DNA of 64,000 nucleotides from Streptomyces sp. B93 (GCF_018070565.1 NZ_JAGPXL010000023.1:38040-102039); one strand, 5' to 3'. Positions 53,277 through 62,376 are shown, numbered from the stretch's first letter. Numbers and translations: made by a program. The notes: generated by a model from the sequence alone, not told the origin.

Positions 53277-53292
53277 TGTGAACGCGTTCACA
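53277..53292. promoter_or_regulatory. Rex operator upstream of cydA
   Basis: TGTGAACGCGTTCACA, a perfect 16-bp palindrome; with flanking bases it reads TTGTGAACGCGTTCACA. This matches the Rex operator of Streptomyces, where the NADH-sensing repressor Rex controls the cyd operon. Confidence 0.92.
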
Positions 53293-53444
53293 TTCACAAG
53301 CAATTATGACGCATACAAGTTCGACGTCCGAGAGCCGGGGGGTACCCAAGGCGACCCGACGGTCCCCAGCGAGCGGGGACCGGACGGCCCCTGGCGCCAA
53401 AGGGCTTGCTGGGCCTCCGCGGAGCCCGGCTGAGGACGCGAAAA

Positions 53445-53478
53445 GGCCCCGGCCGTGAGAAGCCTCACAACCGGAGCC
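53445..53478 (-). terminator. Terminator downstream of hisC
   Basis: On the minus strand ggctccgg ... ccggggcc (53478-53471 / 53452-53445) with an inner gtgag/ctcac stem, followed by cctttt. A Rho-independent terminator. Confidence 0.7.
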
Positions 53479-53510
53479 CCACGGTCCGCGGGCCTGCCGC
53501 TACTGGTCCT

Positions 53511-54590
53511 TCACTGCTCCTTGCGGAACGCCTCCGCGACCTTCAGGAAGATGTCGTTGCCCTCGGTCTCCCCGATCGTCACCCGCACACCCTCACCCGG
53601 GAACGGCCGCACGACCACGCCCGCCTGATCGCAGGCCGCGGCGAACGCCACCGTGCGCTCCCCCAGCCGCAGCCAGACGAAGTTCGCCTGGGTCTCGGGC
53701 ACCGTCCAGCCCTGCGCGCGCAGCCCCTCGATCACACGCTTGCGTTCGCACACGAGTGAGCCGACCCGGCCGAGCAGCTCGTCCTCGGCCCGCAGCGAGG
53801 CGATCGCCGCCTCCTGCGCCAGCGCGGTCACCCCGAACGGCACCGCCGTCTTGCGCAGCGCGGCCGCCACCGGCTCATGGGCGATCGCGAAGCCGACCCG
53901 CAGCCCGGCGAGGCCGTAGGCCTTGGAGAAGGTCCGCAGCACACAGACGTTGGGCCGCTCGCGGTACAGCTCGACACCGTCCGGCACCTCGGGGTCGCGG
54001 ATGAACTCACGGTAGGCCTCGTCCAGCACCACCAGCACATCGCCGGGCACCCGGTCCAGGAAGCGCTCCAGCTCGGCCCGCCGTACGACCGTGCCGGTCG
54101 GGTTGTTCGGGTTGCAGACGAAAATCAGCCGGGTGCGGTCGGTAATGGCGTCCGCCATCGCGTCCAGGTCGTGCACATCGCCCGGTGTCAGCGGCACCCG
54201 CACCGACCTGGCACCACTGATCTGCGTGATGATCGGGTACGCCTCGAAGGACCGCCAGGCGTAGATGACCTCGTCGCCGGGGCCGGAGGTCGCCTGGATC
54301 AGCTGCTGCGCCACGCCGACCGAGCCGGTGCCGGTGGCCAGGTGGGTGACGGGGACGCCGAACCGGTCGGCCAGCTCGTTCATCAGCGCCGTACAGAACA
54401 TGTCCGGGTAGCGGTTGAAGGAGGCGGCCGCCGCGGTCACGGTCTCCATCACGCCGGGGAGCGGCGGATACGGGTTCTCGTTGGAGGACAGCTTGTAGGC
54501 CACCGTGCCACCCGCGGCGGCGGGCCTGCCGGGCTTGTAGGTGGGGATCCCCTCCAGCTCGGCGCGCAGCTTGGGGCTCGTCTCGCTCAC
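53511..54590 (-). CDS. hisC: HisC-type aminotransferase (histidinol-phosphate or aromatic)
   Basis: 359 residues from GTG 54590 (GGAGG 8 nt upstream). Fold-type I PLP enzyme: PLP Lys in TFSKAYGLAGLRVGF, Asn/Asp in CNPNNPTG and VLDEAYREF, and C-terminal phosphate/substrate Arg in VVVRPFPGEGVRVTIG. Motif order matches HisC/Pat. The specificity (histidinol-phosphate or phenylpyruvate-type) cannot be told; Streptomyces has another hisC in the his operon, so this may be the aromatic aminotransferase. Confidence 0.9.
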   Translation of the reverse strand: MSETSPKLRAELEGIPTYKPGRPAAAGGTVAYKLSSNENPYPPLPGVMETVTAAAASFNRYPDMFCTALMNELADRFGVPVTHLATGTGSVGVAQQLIQATSGPGDEVIYAWRSFEAYPIITQISGARSVRVPLTPGDVHDLDAMADAITDRTRLIFVCNPNNPTGTVVRRAELERFLDRVPGDVLVVLDEAYREFIRDPEVPDGVELYRERPNVCVLRTFSKAYGLAGLRVGFAIAHEPVAAALRKTAVPFGVTALAQEAAIASLRAEDELLGRVGSLVCERKRVIEGLRAQGWTVPETQANFVWLRLGERTVAFAAACDQAGVVVRPFPGEGVRVTIGETEGNDIFLKVAEAFRKEQ

Positions 54591-55022
54591 CGCAGTCCTC
54601 CTCGCAACCACCGGCGGCGCCTCACCACCGCCGGCCTCCAATACTCCTCACCTTATGAGGATTCGGCGCCCCTGCGTACAGGTGGGAACCCACCTCGTCC
54701 ACCGCACAAGGCCCCGCGGGGGTGAGGACCGTATGAACGTGCATGAAGGCGTACGAACCGGGGGGCGCGCCCTACATATATCTATGCGCCGGTGGCTCAC
54801 GCCGTGGCGCGCATCCCTCGTGAAGGTGAGTTGAGACCTCTTCGAAACATCGACTGCTTGGCAGGCGGGTGCGCGCCGACAAGTCACCTCCTGTTGTGAA
54901 GCGGCCGAACTCCCTCACTTTCCAAGGGGGTTGACCCGCTTTGACCATGCAGAAACGTGCCTGTCAACGGGTGCATATGCGTCCGCACTACCCCACCTCA
55001 TGAGCCCTACTATCGGCTCGCC
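54591..55022. other. 432-bp divergent intergenic region
   Basis: Between hisC (minus) and the LacI-type gene (plus). AT-rich tracts near 54640-54660 and 54770-54790 (acatatatctatgcgcc) are probable promoters. A TTGACC at 54931-54936 and a TACTAT at 55008-55013 are the best plus-strand boxes, but they do not form a normally spaced pair. No coding potential seen. Confidence 0.5.
55008..55013 (+). promoter_or_regulatory. Probable -10 box of the LacI-type gene (leaderless mRNA likely)
   Basis: TACTAT ends 9 bp before ATG 55023, so transcription would begin at or within a few bases of the start codon. No ribosome site is visible there. Confidence 0.45.
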
Positions 55023-56138
55023 ATGACAGCAGCAGGGAAGCACCAGGTGAGCCGCGCGGAAACCTCACGTCGAGGCAGCCGGCCGGGCCGGGCGGGCATC
55101 AGAGACGTCGCCGCCGCCGCCGGAGTCTCCATCACGACCGTCTCCGACGCCCTCAACGGCAAGGGCCGGCTCCCGGACGCCACCCGCCGCCATGTCCGTG
55201 AGGTCGCCGACCGGCTGGGCTACCGCCCCTCAGCCGCAGCCCGCACACTCCGAACCGGCAAGTCCGGTCTGATCGGCCTGACCGTGACGACCTACGGGGA
55301 TGAACCTTTCACCTTCACCGAGTTCGCGTACTTCGCCGAGATGGCCCGCGCGGCCACCTCCGCCGCCCTCGCCCGCGGCTACGCACTCGTCATCCTCCCG
55401 GCGACCTCCCGCCACGACGTGTGGTCCAACGTCGCCCTGGACGGCACGGTCGTCATCGACCCCTCCGACCAGGATCCGGTCGTCAGCGAACTGGTCCGGC
55501 AGGGTTTACCGGTCGTCTCCGACGGCCGCCCGGCCGGAGCGCTCCCGGTCACCGCCTGGGTCGACAACGACCACGAGGCCGCCGTACTGGGCATCCTCGA
55601 CCATCTGGCCGCCGCGGGCGCCCGGCGCATCGGCCTGCTGACCGGCACGAGCACCGACACCTACACCCACCTGTCGACCACCGCCTATCTGCGCTGGTGC
55701 GAACGCGTCGGCCAGGACCCCGTCTACGAGGCCTATCCCGCCCACGACCCCTGCGCGGGCGCCGTCGCCGCCGACCGGCTGCTCGCCCGCCCGGACCGCC
55801 CCGACGCCGTCTACGGCCTGTTCGACCCGAACGGCACCGATCTGCTCGCCGCCGCCCGTCGCTACGGGCTACGGGTACCGGACGACCTGCTTCTGGTCTG
55901 TTGCAGCGAGTCCACCGTCTACGCCAACACCGAACCGCCCATCACCACCCTCTCCCTGAAACCGCGCCGCATCGGCACGGCCGTGGTGCAGCTGCTCATC
56001 GACGCGATCGAGGGGGTCGAGTCGGAGCAGCCGGTGGAGCAGGTCATACCGACCGAGATGATCGTGCGTACGTCGTCCCAGCGGCGCCCGTCGCGTACGA
56101 CGGTCAGCCCACCGCGGTCGTCCGAGGAGGGGGAGTAG
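55023..56138 (+). CDS. LacI-family transcriptional regulator
   Basis: 371 residues. The N-terminal LacI HTH (about 20-75: IRDVAAAAGVSITTVSDALNGKGRLPDATRRHVREVADRLGYRPSAAARTLRTGKSG) is followed by a periplasmic-binding-protein-like domain with GLLTGTSTDTYTH, DAVYGLFDPNGTDLLAAAR and ITTLSLKPRRIGTAVVQLLIDAI. Probably binds a small sugar-like or other ligand. No metabolic operon is adjacent, so the regulon is unknown. A 30-residue Ser/Arg tail ends the protein. Confidence 0.9.
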   Translation: MTAAGKHQVSRAETSRRGSRPGRAGIRDVAAAAGVSITTVSDALNGKGRLPDATRRHVREVADRLGYRPSAAARTLRTGKSGLIGLTVTTYGDEPFTFTEFAYFAEMARAATSAALARGYALVILPATSRHDVWSNVALDGTVVIDPSDQDPVVSELVRQGLPVVSDGRPAGALPVTAWVDNDHEAAVLGILDHLAAAGARRIGLLTGTSTDTYTHLSTTAYLRWCERVGQDPVYEAYPAHDPCAGAVAADRLLARPDRPDAVYGLFDPNGTDLLAAARRYGLRVPDDLLLVCCSESTVYANTEPPITTLSLKPRRIGTAVVQLLIDAIEGVESEQPVEQVIPTEMIVRTSSQRRPSRTTVSPPRSSEEGE

Positions 56139-56560
56139 GCGAGGGCCGGCGGCATCCGGTGGAGCCCGTCGAGCGGGTCGCAGCCGGGCAGCCGATGGTG
56201 TGGGCCCTGGGTTCCGGCTTGGCGCGACGCGCCACGCCGGACCGGAGACGATCGCGGTGTGGGGTGTGCGGGGTGCGGTGGGTGTGCGCGGCGCCGCGCC
56301 GAAGGCGTCCGCACCCCGTGTCACTCCGGTCGCTGACGCCTCTCCCTCCTCCGAGTGGCACGTCGGCGGCCACCCGGCGGGACGAAGTCCCGGCCAATCG
56401 GGGCGAAAGCCGCGATGAACTGGAGTCCTGCCTGGATTCACCACCCCTGGGTCATCACATGGCACGATCCGCATTCCTATGATGGGCCCACGACACCGCG
56501 GGCCGCTGCGACCAGGCAGTCCGAAAGCGGTGCAGCGGCGGCGCGATGGTGGAGGGGTCG
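56139..56560. other. 422-bp intergenic region before the metallophosphoesterase
   Basis: Carries a TATGAT at 56478-56483, a probable -10 box about 80 bp before the phosphoesterase start. The rest shows no gene, RNA or repeat; the short open frames on both strands have no homology that I recognise. Confidence 0.45.
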
Positions 56561-57646
56561 ATGACTCAGGGGGCCGGTCAGGGACCCGAGGTGGAGCGGA
56601 CGGCGACACTGCGTGACTTCCGGGTGCCCGCGTACGTCCACCAGAGCGGCCCGTACCCCCAGGACGGCCACCCCGGCGAGAGCGCGACCGGTCCGGTCAC
56701 CGAGCCGGTGGGCTACCCGGACGAGTACACGCCCACACAGCGCGACCTCCCCGTCATCAACCGTGGTGACACGCTTCAGGTGACCGTCGACCCCGCGCCC
56801 GCACCGGCCGCCCAGCCCGGCACCGGCCCGGGCCCGCTCTATGTCGTCGGCGATGTGCACGGCTACCTCGACGAGCTGCTGGCCGCACTGCGGGAGAAGG
56901 GCCTGATCGACGCCGCCGGGCAGTGGTGCGCGGGCACCGCCCGGCTGTGGTTCCTGGGCGACTTCACCGACCGCGGCCCGGACGGCATCGGCGTCATCGA
57001 CCTCGTGATGCGGCTGTCCGCGGAGGCCGCGGCGGCGGGCGGCTACTGCAAGGCGCTGATGGGCAACCACGAGCTGCTGCTGATCGGCGCCAAGCGGTTC
57101 GGCGACACCCCCGTCAACTCCGGCGCCGGCACCGCCACCTTCCAGGCGGCCTGGCTGCTCAACGGCGGGCAGAAGACCGACATGGACCGCCTCCAGGACC
57201 ACCATCTGCAGTGGATGGCCCGCCTCGACGCGATCGAGGAGGTCGAGGGCCATCTGCTCGTCCACTCCGACACCACCGCCTATCTCGACTACGGCCGCTC
57301 CATCGAGGAGGTCAACGACACCGTCCGCGAGACCCTCACCCGCAATGACGCGGACGAGGTCTGGGACCTCTTCCGCAAGTTCACCAAGCGGTTCTCCTTC
57401 CGCGACGAGGGCGGCGCGGACGCCGTGCGCTCCCTGCTCGATACGTACGGCGGCACCCGCATCGTTCACGGCCACAGCCCCATCCCCTATCTGCTGGGCG
57501 AAGTCGGCTCCGAGGACGGCGACGACGACAGCGGCCCCGTGGTCGAGGGACCGCACGTCTACGCCGACGGCTTGGCCATCGCCATGGACGGTGGAGTGAC
57601 CATGGCCGGAAAACTGCTGGTCCAGCAACTTCCCCTGACTAACTGA
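56561..57646 (+). CDS. Calcineurin-type metallophosphoesterase (PPP/Ap4A-hydrolase like)
   Basis: 361 residues from ATG 56561 (GGAGGGG 6 nt upstream). An unstructured N-terminal 80 residues precede the metal-site motifs: GDVHGYLDELLAAL, FLGDFTDRGPDGIGV, MGNHELLLIGAKRF and HGHSPIPYL, all five blocks of the PPP family present. Dinuclear metal phosphatase of unknown substrate. The gap to the next membrane protein gene is 203 bp. A PAPAPAAQPG linker joins the parts. Confidence 0.9.
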   Translation: MTQGAGQGPEVERTATLRDFRVPAYVHQSGPYPQDGHPGESATGPVTEPVGYPDEYTPTQRDLPVINRGDTLQVTVDPAPAPAAQPGTGPGPLYVVGDVHGYLDELLAALREKGLIDAAGQWCAGTARLWFLGDFTDRGPDGIGVIDLVMRLSAEAAAAGGYCKALMGNHELLLIGAKRFGDTPVNSGAGTATFQAAWLLNGGQKTDMDRLQDHHLQWMARLDAIEEVEGHLLVHSDTTAYLDYGRSIEEVNDTVRETLTRNDADEVWDLFRKFTKRFSFRDEGGADAVRSLLDTYGGTRIVHGHSPIPYLLGEVGSEDGDDDSGPVVEGPHVYADGLAIAMDGGVTMAGKLLVQQLPLTN

Positions 57647-57849
57647 GCGTTCATCGGGCAGGCGCTCCTCCCACGGAGGATCACCGCGACCGCGCAGGGC
57701 GGGGCAGGGCCAGGGCCCAATTTCTGCAAACCCCCTGTCACCGCGCGCCGTCACCGCTCTACCATCGGCTTATCCGTAGCAGGCTCCCCTCCGTTTCTGC
57801 CCGACGGCTCGTCAGCGTGCGAGCCCCAAGCCCTACGGAGCATCGGGGG

Positions 57850-58710
57850 ATGCAGAAGATGAACAGCGTTCCGCAGCACCTGCTCAGTGAGGACCGCCAG
57901 GACTACGAGCGGATCCTCGATGAGGCGCTGCGCTCCGCACCACACCGCCCGGAACTGGCCACTGTCGGCCAACGGCTCAACCCGGAACAACTGCGCACCA
58001 TGGCGCTGGGCGCCTCCGCACTCATCACGGCGGCCGCGGCCACCGAGTACCAGCACTATGTGAAAGTCCGTGAGGAACTGCGTCAACCGGCGCCGTCCGC
58101 CTCGTCGTCCGTGCGTGAACCCGACTCCGCGGAGCAGGGACACGGCGCGATGGGGCTCGCCGCCACCATGGGCGAGGTCGCCGAGACCGCGGGAGCGGGC
58201 GCCGTCGCCGTCGTCGCGGTCCTGGCACCCGTCCTCGCCGGAACCGCCGCGGCGATATTCCTGCTCGTCGGCTACATCCTGAAGATGCTCGACCCCGGAG
58301 TGGAGATCGCCCAGTCCATGATCACCACCGGATGGGTGTTCGGCGCCGTGACCGCGGTCGCGATCCTGGTCGCCGCCGTCGGGCTCCTCATCACCGCCCT
58401 GCGCAACCGGCCCGCCCTCGAGGTGGGGCCGTACGCGGAGCTGAACGAGGAGGTCGGCCGAGCCAGGGAAGCCTGGCGCCAGGCCCTGCTGGAGCGCGGC
58501 ATCATCCCGTTCCTGCGGGAGGCCCTCACCGAGCAGGACCCGGCCGTGCACCGTACGACCCCGTCCGCCCCGGCCGGACGCATGCCCCACCTGGGCTACG
58601 ACCGGCCGGGATTCAGCAGCCCCGGCGACGGCAGGGGCTCCCGCCCCAGCTTCAGCAGCCCGGACTACAGCAGCCCGGACTTCGGCGGCCCGGACCACAA
58701 ACCCGAGTGA
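57850..58710 (+). CDS. Membrane protein of unknown function
   Basis: 286 residues from ATG 57850. An N-terminal helical part (SEDRQDYERILDEALRSA) is followed by a Ser/Glu stretch, two strong membrane helices (AGAVAVVAVLAPVLAGTAAAIFLLVGYIL and TGWVFGAVTAVAILVAAVGLLITAL) and a cytoplasmic tail with a repeated FSSPD/YSSPD motif (FSSPDYSSPDFGGPD). No enzyme motif. Not recognised. A hairpin terminator follows. Confidence 0.8.
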   Translation: MQKMNSVPQHLLSEDRQDYERILDEALRSAPHRPELATVGQRLNPEQLRTMALGASALITAAAATEYQHYVKVREELRQPAPSASSSVREPDSAEQGHGAMGLAATMGEVAETAGAGAVAVVAVLAPVLAGTAAAIFLLVGYILKMLDPGVEIAQSMITTGWVFGAVTAVAILVAAVGLLITALRNRPALEVGPYAELNEEVGRAREAWRQALLERGIIPFLREALTEQDPAVHRTTPSAPAGRMPHLGYDRPGFSSPGDGRGSRPSFSSPDYSSPDFGGPDHKPE

Positions 58711-58715
58711 TCCAC

Positions 58716-58747
58716 GGCTTGCGCCCCCACCCAGGGGAGCGCAAGCC
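58716..58747. terminator. Bidirectional terminator after the membrane protein gene and thiC remnant
   Basis: Stem ggcttgcgc (58716-58724) / gcgcaagcc (58739-58747), extended by ccccc/gggg. Lies between the convergent membrane protein gene and the thiC 3' end. Confidence 0.75.
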
Positions 58748-58813
58748 ACCGTGCACCCGGCCGACGGCCGTGCCTCCCCCACCGAACCCCGTGGAGAGCA
58801 CGGCACCACACCG

Positions 58814-58954
58814 TCAGTCCGCGATCGGCAGATACACCCGGTTCCCGGCCGCCGCGAACTCCCGCGACTTCTCGGCCATGCCCTCCTCGATCTCCACCCG
58901 AGTACCACCGTGCTCACGACGGATGTCCTGGGAGATCTTCATCGAGTAAAGCAT
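58814..58954 (-). pseudogene. thiC: 3' fragment of thiC (phosphomethylpyrimidine synthase), cut off by the mobile element
   Basis: 46-codon remnant on the minus strand, MLYSMKISQDIRREHGG ... EKSREFAAAGNRVYLPIAD. The sequence from SMKISQDIR onward matches the C terminus expected of Streptomyces ThiC, from memory of the family. In ThiC the preceding residues end the CxxCxxxxC cluster motif (GPKFCSMKISQ); here that Cys codon is replaced by Tyr (LYSMKI), so similarity to ThiC ends one codon before SMK. The rest of thiC should lie beyond the far end of the element. ATG 58954 could allow translation of the scrap, but this is incidental. Confidence 0.78.
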
Positions 58955-58955
58955 T
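58935..58955. other. Probable att junction of the serine-integrase element in thiC
   Basis: Inferred. ThiC coding similarity stops in this stretch and the serine recombinase starts about 65 bp further on, the usual int-att spacing. The crossover core should lie within cttcatcga (minus TCGATGAAG), but the exact dinucleotide needs the other end. Confidence 0.5.
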
Positions 58956-59018
58956 ACTAGAACCCCCACACGCGCTACGGTCGTACCAGCAGCCCGACTT
59001 GGACCGAGGGGGAACACC

Positions 59019-60584
59019 GTGGGCAAGCGCGATGAGCTGGTCAGCAAGCTGCGAGGCGTGCCCGAGGGACTGCCGTCCGTCGAGGAAGTTCGCGGCATGC
59101 TGGCCGCCGATCCCAACTTGAAGTGCGTCGTCTGCTACGCCCGGATCTCGTTCGACGGCCGAGTGAAGGACGCCCACGGCATCGAGGACCAGCACCGCGA
59201 CATGACGGATGCCGCCCGCAGGTTCGGGTGGCTGGTCGTCTACCGCTACACGGACAACGACAAGAGCGCGAGCAAGGAGAGCGTCGTACGAGACGACTTC
59301 GAGCAGCTGATTGCCGATCTTTCGGCCGGAGCGACGCCGGAGGGGTACCCGATTCACGGCGTCATGGCGGTGAACGACGACCGGCTGTACCGACGCCCGA
59401 GTGACTGGGAGCGGTATCTGAAGGCGTTCACCTCACATGAGGGGCGCGTCTACCACGACTCGAACGGCATGCAGGATCTCTACGCCGAGGGGTTCGAGAT
59501 CAAGGGACTTGTGGGGGTCGCCATGTCCCTCAGCGAGACGAGGAAGAAGCAGCGCAGGAGCCGTAACAGCCACCGCAGCCGCGCGATTCGCGGGCAGTCC
59601 GTGTCGGCGTGGCGTCCCTTCGGTTGGGAGGACGACAAGCTCACGTTGCGGACGAAGGAGGCCGACGCAATCCGGGGGGCCGTGCACGACGTGATCGCGG
59701 GGGCCTCTATCTCGGAGATCACCCGGCGGTGGAAGGAAGCCGAGTTCCTGACGAGCCGTGGGAATGCTTTCCAGTACCAGACGGTCAAGCAGGTCCTGAT
59801 GAACGCGAGGCTGTGTGGGTACCGCGAGATCAAGGGTGAGCTTGTCCGGGATGGCGATGACCAGCCGATCACTGGCGAGTGGGACCCAATCATCACTCCG
59901 AAGGAGTGGTTCGCCGTTACGGCCAAGATCAGGGAGCGGGGTGGCGGGACGGGGACGCCGCGCGGCGGTCTTGTCCACAAGTACCTGCTGACCGGCATCC
60001 TGCGCTGTGGCCACGTGTTCGAGGACGGCACGGTCTGCAACAACAAGATGATCGGGCTCAAAGCGAACGACTGGCTGAAGTACCAGCACGCCTACATGTG
60101 CAAGAAGACCGTGGATGGCGGCTGCAACAAGACGTACAAGCGCGGTGACAAGACAGACGCGGCCATCGAGGAACTGGTGATCGCGAAACTGGAGCGCGAA
60201 GCCGCGACCAAGGCCCAGGAAGTACCGGACTGGGACAAGGCCGATGCGTTGGAGCGAGCCCTGAAGAGTCGGCGTGAACTCGAACGACGTTGGCACGATG
60301 ACACAGACACGGACATCGACGATCACGCGTTCTTCCGTAATCTCCCTGTCCTCGAACGGCGCATCAAGGAGCTGCGCGCCGATCAGCGAGCACATGAAGC
60401 GCTGAAGGCGGAAGCCGAGGAGGCACAGGAAGACATCCGGAAGTCATGGGAATCGAAGACGCTCACGCAGAAGCGCGAGGCGATCAAGAAGGTATTGAGC
60501 ACAGTGATCGCCGTGCCGGGCGGCAAGGGCAACAAGGCGTTCGACCCCGACCTACTCAAGCCCGTGTGGGGGACTTCCGAATGA
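59019..60584 (+). CDS. Large serine recombinase (site-specific integrase)
   Basis: 521 residues, GTG 59019 after AGGGGGA. Resolvase/invertase catalytic domain (about 35-175) with nucleophile Ser44 and Arg42 in CYARISFDGR, GIEDQHRD and the conserved Arg motif NDDRLYRR. A recombinase domain (about 185-300) and a zinc ribbon (RCGHVFEDGTVC ... CKKTVDGGC, about 325-365) follow, then a coiled coil (370-480) as in phiC31-like integrases. It would recombine attP with an attB inside thiC. AICE elements usually carry tyrosine integrases, so this is unusual. Confidence 0.95.
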   Translation: MGKRDELVSKLRGVPEGLPSVEEVRGMLAADPNLKCVVCYARISFDGRVKDAHGIEDQHRDMTDAARRFGWLVVYRYTDNDKSASKESVVRDDFEQLIADLSAGATPEGYPIHGVMAVNDDRLYRRPSDWERYLKAFTSHEGRVYHDSNGMQDLYAEGFEIKGLVGVAMSLSETRKKQRRSRNSHRSRAIRGQSVSAWRPFGWEDDKLTLRTKEADAIRGAVHDVIAGASISEITRRWKEAEFLTSRGNAFQYQTVKQVLMNARLCGYREIKGELVRDGDDQPITGEWDPIITPKEWFAVTAKIRERGGGTGTPRGGLVHKYLLTGILRCGHVFEDGTVCNNKMIGLKANDWLKYQHAYMCKKTVDGGCNKTYKRGDKTDAAIEELVIAKLEREAATKAQEVPDWDKADALERALKSRRELERRWHDDTDTDIDDHAFFRNLPVLERRIKELRADQRAHEALKAEAEEAQEDIRKSWESKTLTQKREAIKKVLSTVIAVPGGKGNKAFDPDLLKPVWGTSE

Positions 60585-60598
60585 GCTGAAGACCCAGG

Positions 60599-60643
60599 AT
60601 CTCCCCCAGGCTCCGGAGCTGATCGTCGGAGAGTGGGGGAGAT
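60599..60643. terminator. Terminator between serine integrase and rep gene
   Basis: atctccccc (60599-60607) / gggggagat (60635-60643) with inner ctccg/cggag pairing, 15 bp after the integrase stop and 80 bp before the end of the convergent rep gene. Confidence 0.75.
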
Positions 60644-60722
60644 TCACGTACGTGGCGGTCGATCCACGCACGTAGCGAGGCGTCTTCGGACTGTGTGCCC
60701 TCTGTCTTCCTCGTGGGAGTGC

Positions 60723-62206
60723 TCAGGACACATCACCACCGGTCGAGAGAGCTTCCCGCGCGGCCTCACGATTCCGGGCGAGATCTTCGGTGATGCCAGC
60801 GGCGATGAGTGCTGCGCCGGGGGTGTGGCCGGAGCCGACGTAGCGCCACTGCCGTTCGGTGATCGTGTCGGGGGTGTCTGTGTGGCCGAGGTGTTGGGCG
60901 CGTTCGGCACGTAGTGCGGCGTAGGTGGTGGAGTAGGCGCGGGATTTGGTGAGGATGTGGCCGCGGTAGCCGAGGGTGTGGGCCCAGGCGCGGAGGCGGA
61001 GGTGTGCGTATTCGGGGAGGCCGCCGAGGCGCCAGCAGGTTCGTATGAGGGTGCGGACGTGGGTGTTGACGGGGGCGGTGTCGATGTCGTGCCAGGTGGT
61101 GAGTGGTTGATCGGTACCTGAGCCGGTATCGCTGGCCCCTTTGGTGACGTACTTGGCGACGTACGCGGCTACAGCGTCGTCATCCGGTCCGTCGCCGTCG
61201 GCGTGCAGAGGCCGGATGTCGAGCTGGGCGCCCCAGGCGAGGGTGAGTTCACCGACCGCTGGACTGTAGGGGCTGCGGACCAGGACTCGCCCGGCAGCCG
61301 TGCTTACGGCGTCGGTGAGGTGGTCAGTCGTGGCCCAGGTGGGGGATTCGGTGGCGGGTCCGTCTGGTCCGTCGAGGCGGATGATGGCGTGCACGTGGAC
61401 GGCTGCGCGCTTTTGGTATTCGGCGACGCGGGCGAAGGACAGCCGGGCGTGTGTGCGGAAGTGGGACTGTACGAGGCCGACTGAGGAGGCCAGGCGTCGT
61501 CGTACGTCGATGGCGAAGCGGTCCCACAGCTTGGAGGCGTGTGCGTGCCAAAGGACGTGGCCGGTGTAGTCGTAGCAGTCGGCGCACAGAGGCTGTCCGA
61601 CGGTCGCATCATCCGGCGCGTGGATGGCTCCGCAGCCGAGGGGACGACCGTGTTCGCACTGGCCGCCGTCGCGGCGCGGGCGGCACGGTTCCCCGGTGCG
61701 GTGGACGGGCCCGAAGGAGGGTGCGGTCAGGGTGACGAAGAGCCGGGGGCGGTGGCGGACCGTGGCGGGGACGTTCTTCCCTCCGAGGAGGCCCGCGCGG
61801 ATGAGGTGGTAGGTGTCCCCGGCGTGGAGGCGTGAGCAGGCCGGGCAGATGGTGGCGCGGCGGTTGCGGCAGCGGACGAGGAGGCGTTCGCCGGGTTCGG
61901 TGCGGGTGTCGTAGTGGTGGAGGATCTCGCCGGTTGCCGCATCCAGAGTGGTGGTCGAGCCGGACAGGTGGATGGGGTGGGCGCAGCCGCCGGTGGCGGT
62001 GACCTGTTCCAGCCAGCGCGGGAACTGGGGGTCTTGGGCGAGGCGGATGGCGTCGCGGTCGGTTTCGGGGAGCTGACGCAGGCGCGCCGCGCGGTCGAGG
62101 AGGGCGCGCCTGTCAGCCGGGGTGGCCTCCGGGGTGATGGTGGTGACCTTCCAGGGTGGGCCGCCGAAGCGGCACGGTGGATGAGTGGTGGCGCGGTGTC
62201 GGTCAT
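60723..62206 (-). pseudogene. RepSA-like replication initiator, frameshifted near the start
   Basis: The minus-strand protein has RepSA features: a zinc-binding CRNRRATICPACSRLHAGD, RPRLFVTLTAPSFGPVHR, CADCYDYTGHVLWHAHASKLW, QKRAAVHVHAIIRLDGPDG (catalytic-like HxH) and a C-terminal helical domain. The frame is open from 60723 to about 62200, but it has no start codon. The only start with a ribosome site (AGGGAG, ATG 62206, MTDTAPPLIHRA) is in a different frame, which degenerates to Ser/Pro/Arg-rich sequence. One base must be lost or gained between about 62130 and 62195. Either a real mutation, a base-call error or a programmed frameshift. In pSAM2 RepSA replicates the excised element by rolling circle. 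Confidence 0.78.
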
Positions 62207-62243
62207 GGCGATCGCTCCCTTGTGTGGGTGGGGGTGGTGGGGT

Positions 62244-62357
62244 TCAGCGGATGGTTCCGGTGCCCCGGCAGACGCGGCAGCGCCGCAGGCGTCCGGTCCA
62301 GGTCTTGCGGGCTCCGTCGCCTTTGCAGTGGGGGCAGCGCACGCGCGGCATGGGCAT
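62244..62357 (-). CDS. 37-residue zinc-finger-like protein
   Basis: Small gene on the minus strand, MPMPRVRCPHCKGDGARK ... CRVCRGTGTIR. Two CxxC pairs (CPHC, CRVC) in a DnaJ-like CxxCxGxG arrangement form a compact zinc site. It lies between the SpdB-like and Rep-like genes, in the same direction, with AAAGGA 9 nt before its start. Such tiny Cys-rich genes occur in pSAM2-type elements; function unknown. Confidence 0.65.
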   Translation of the reverse strand: MPMPRVRCPHCKGDGARKTWTGRLRRCRVCRGTGTIR

Positions 62358-62376
62358 GGCCGTGTGTCCTTTCTGC

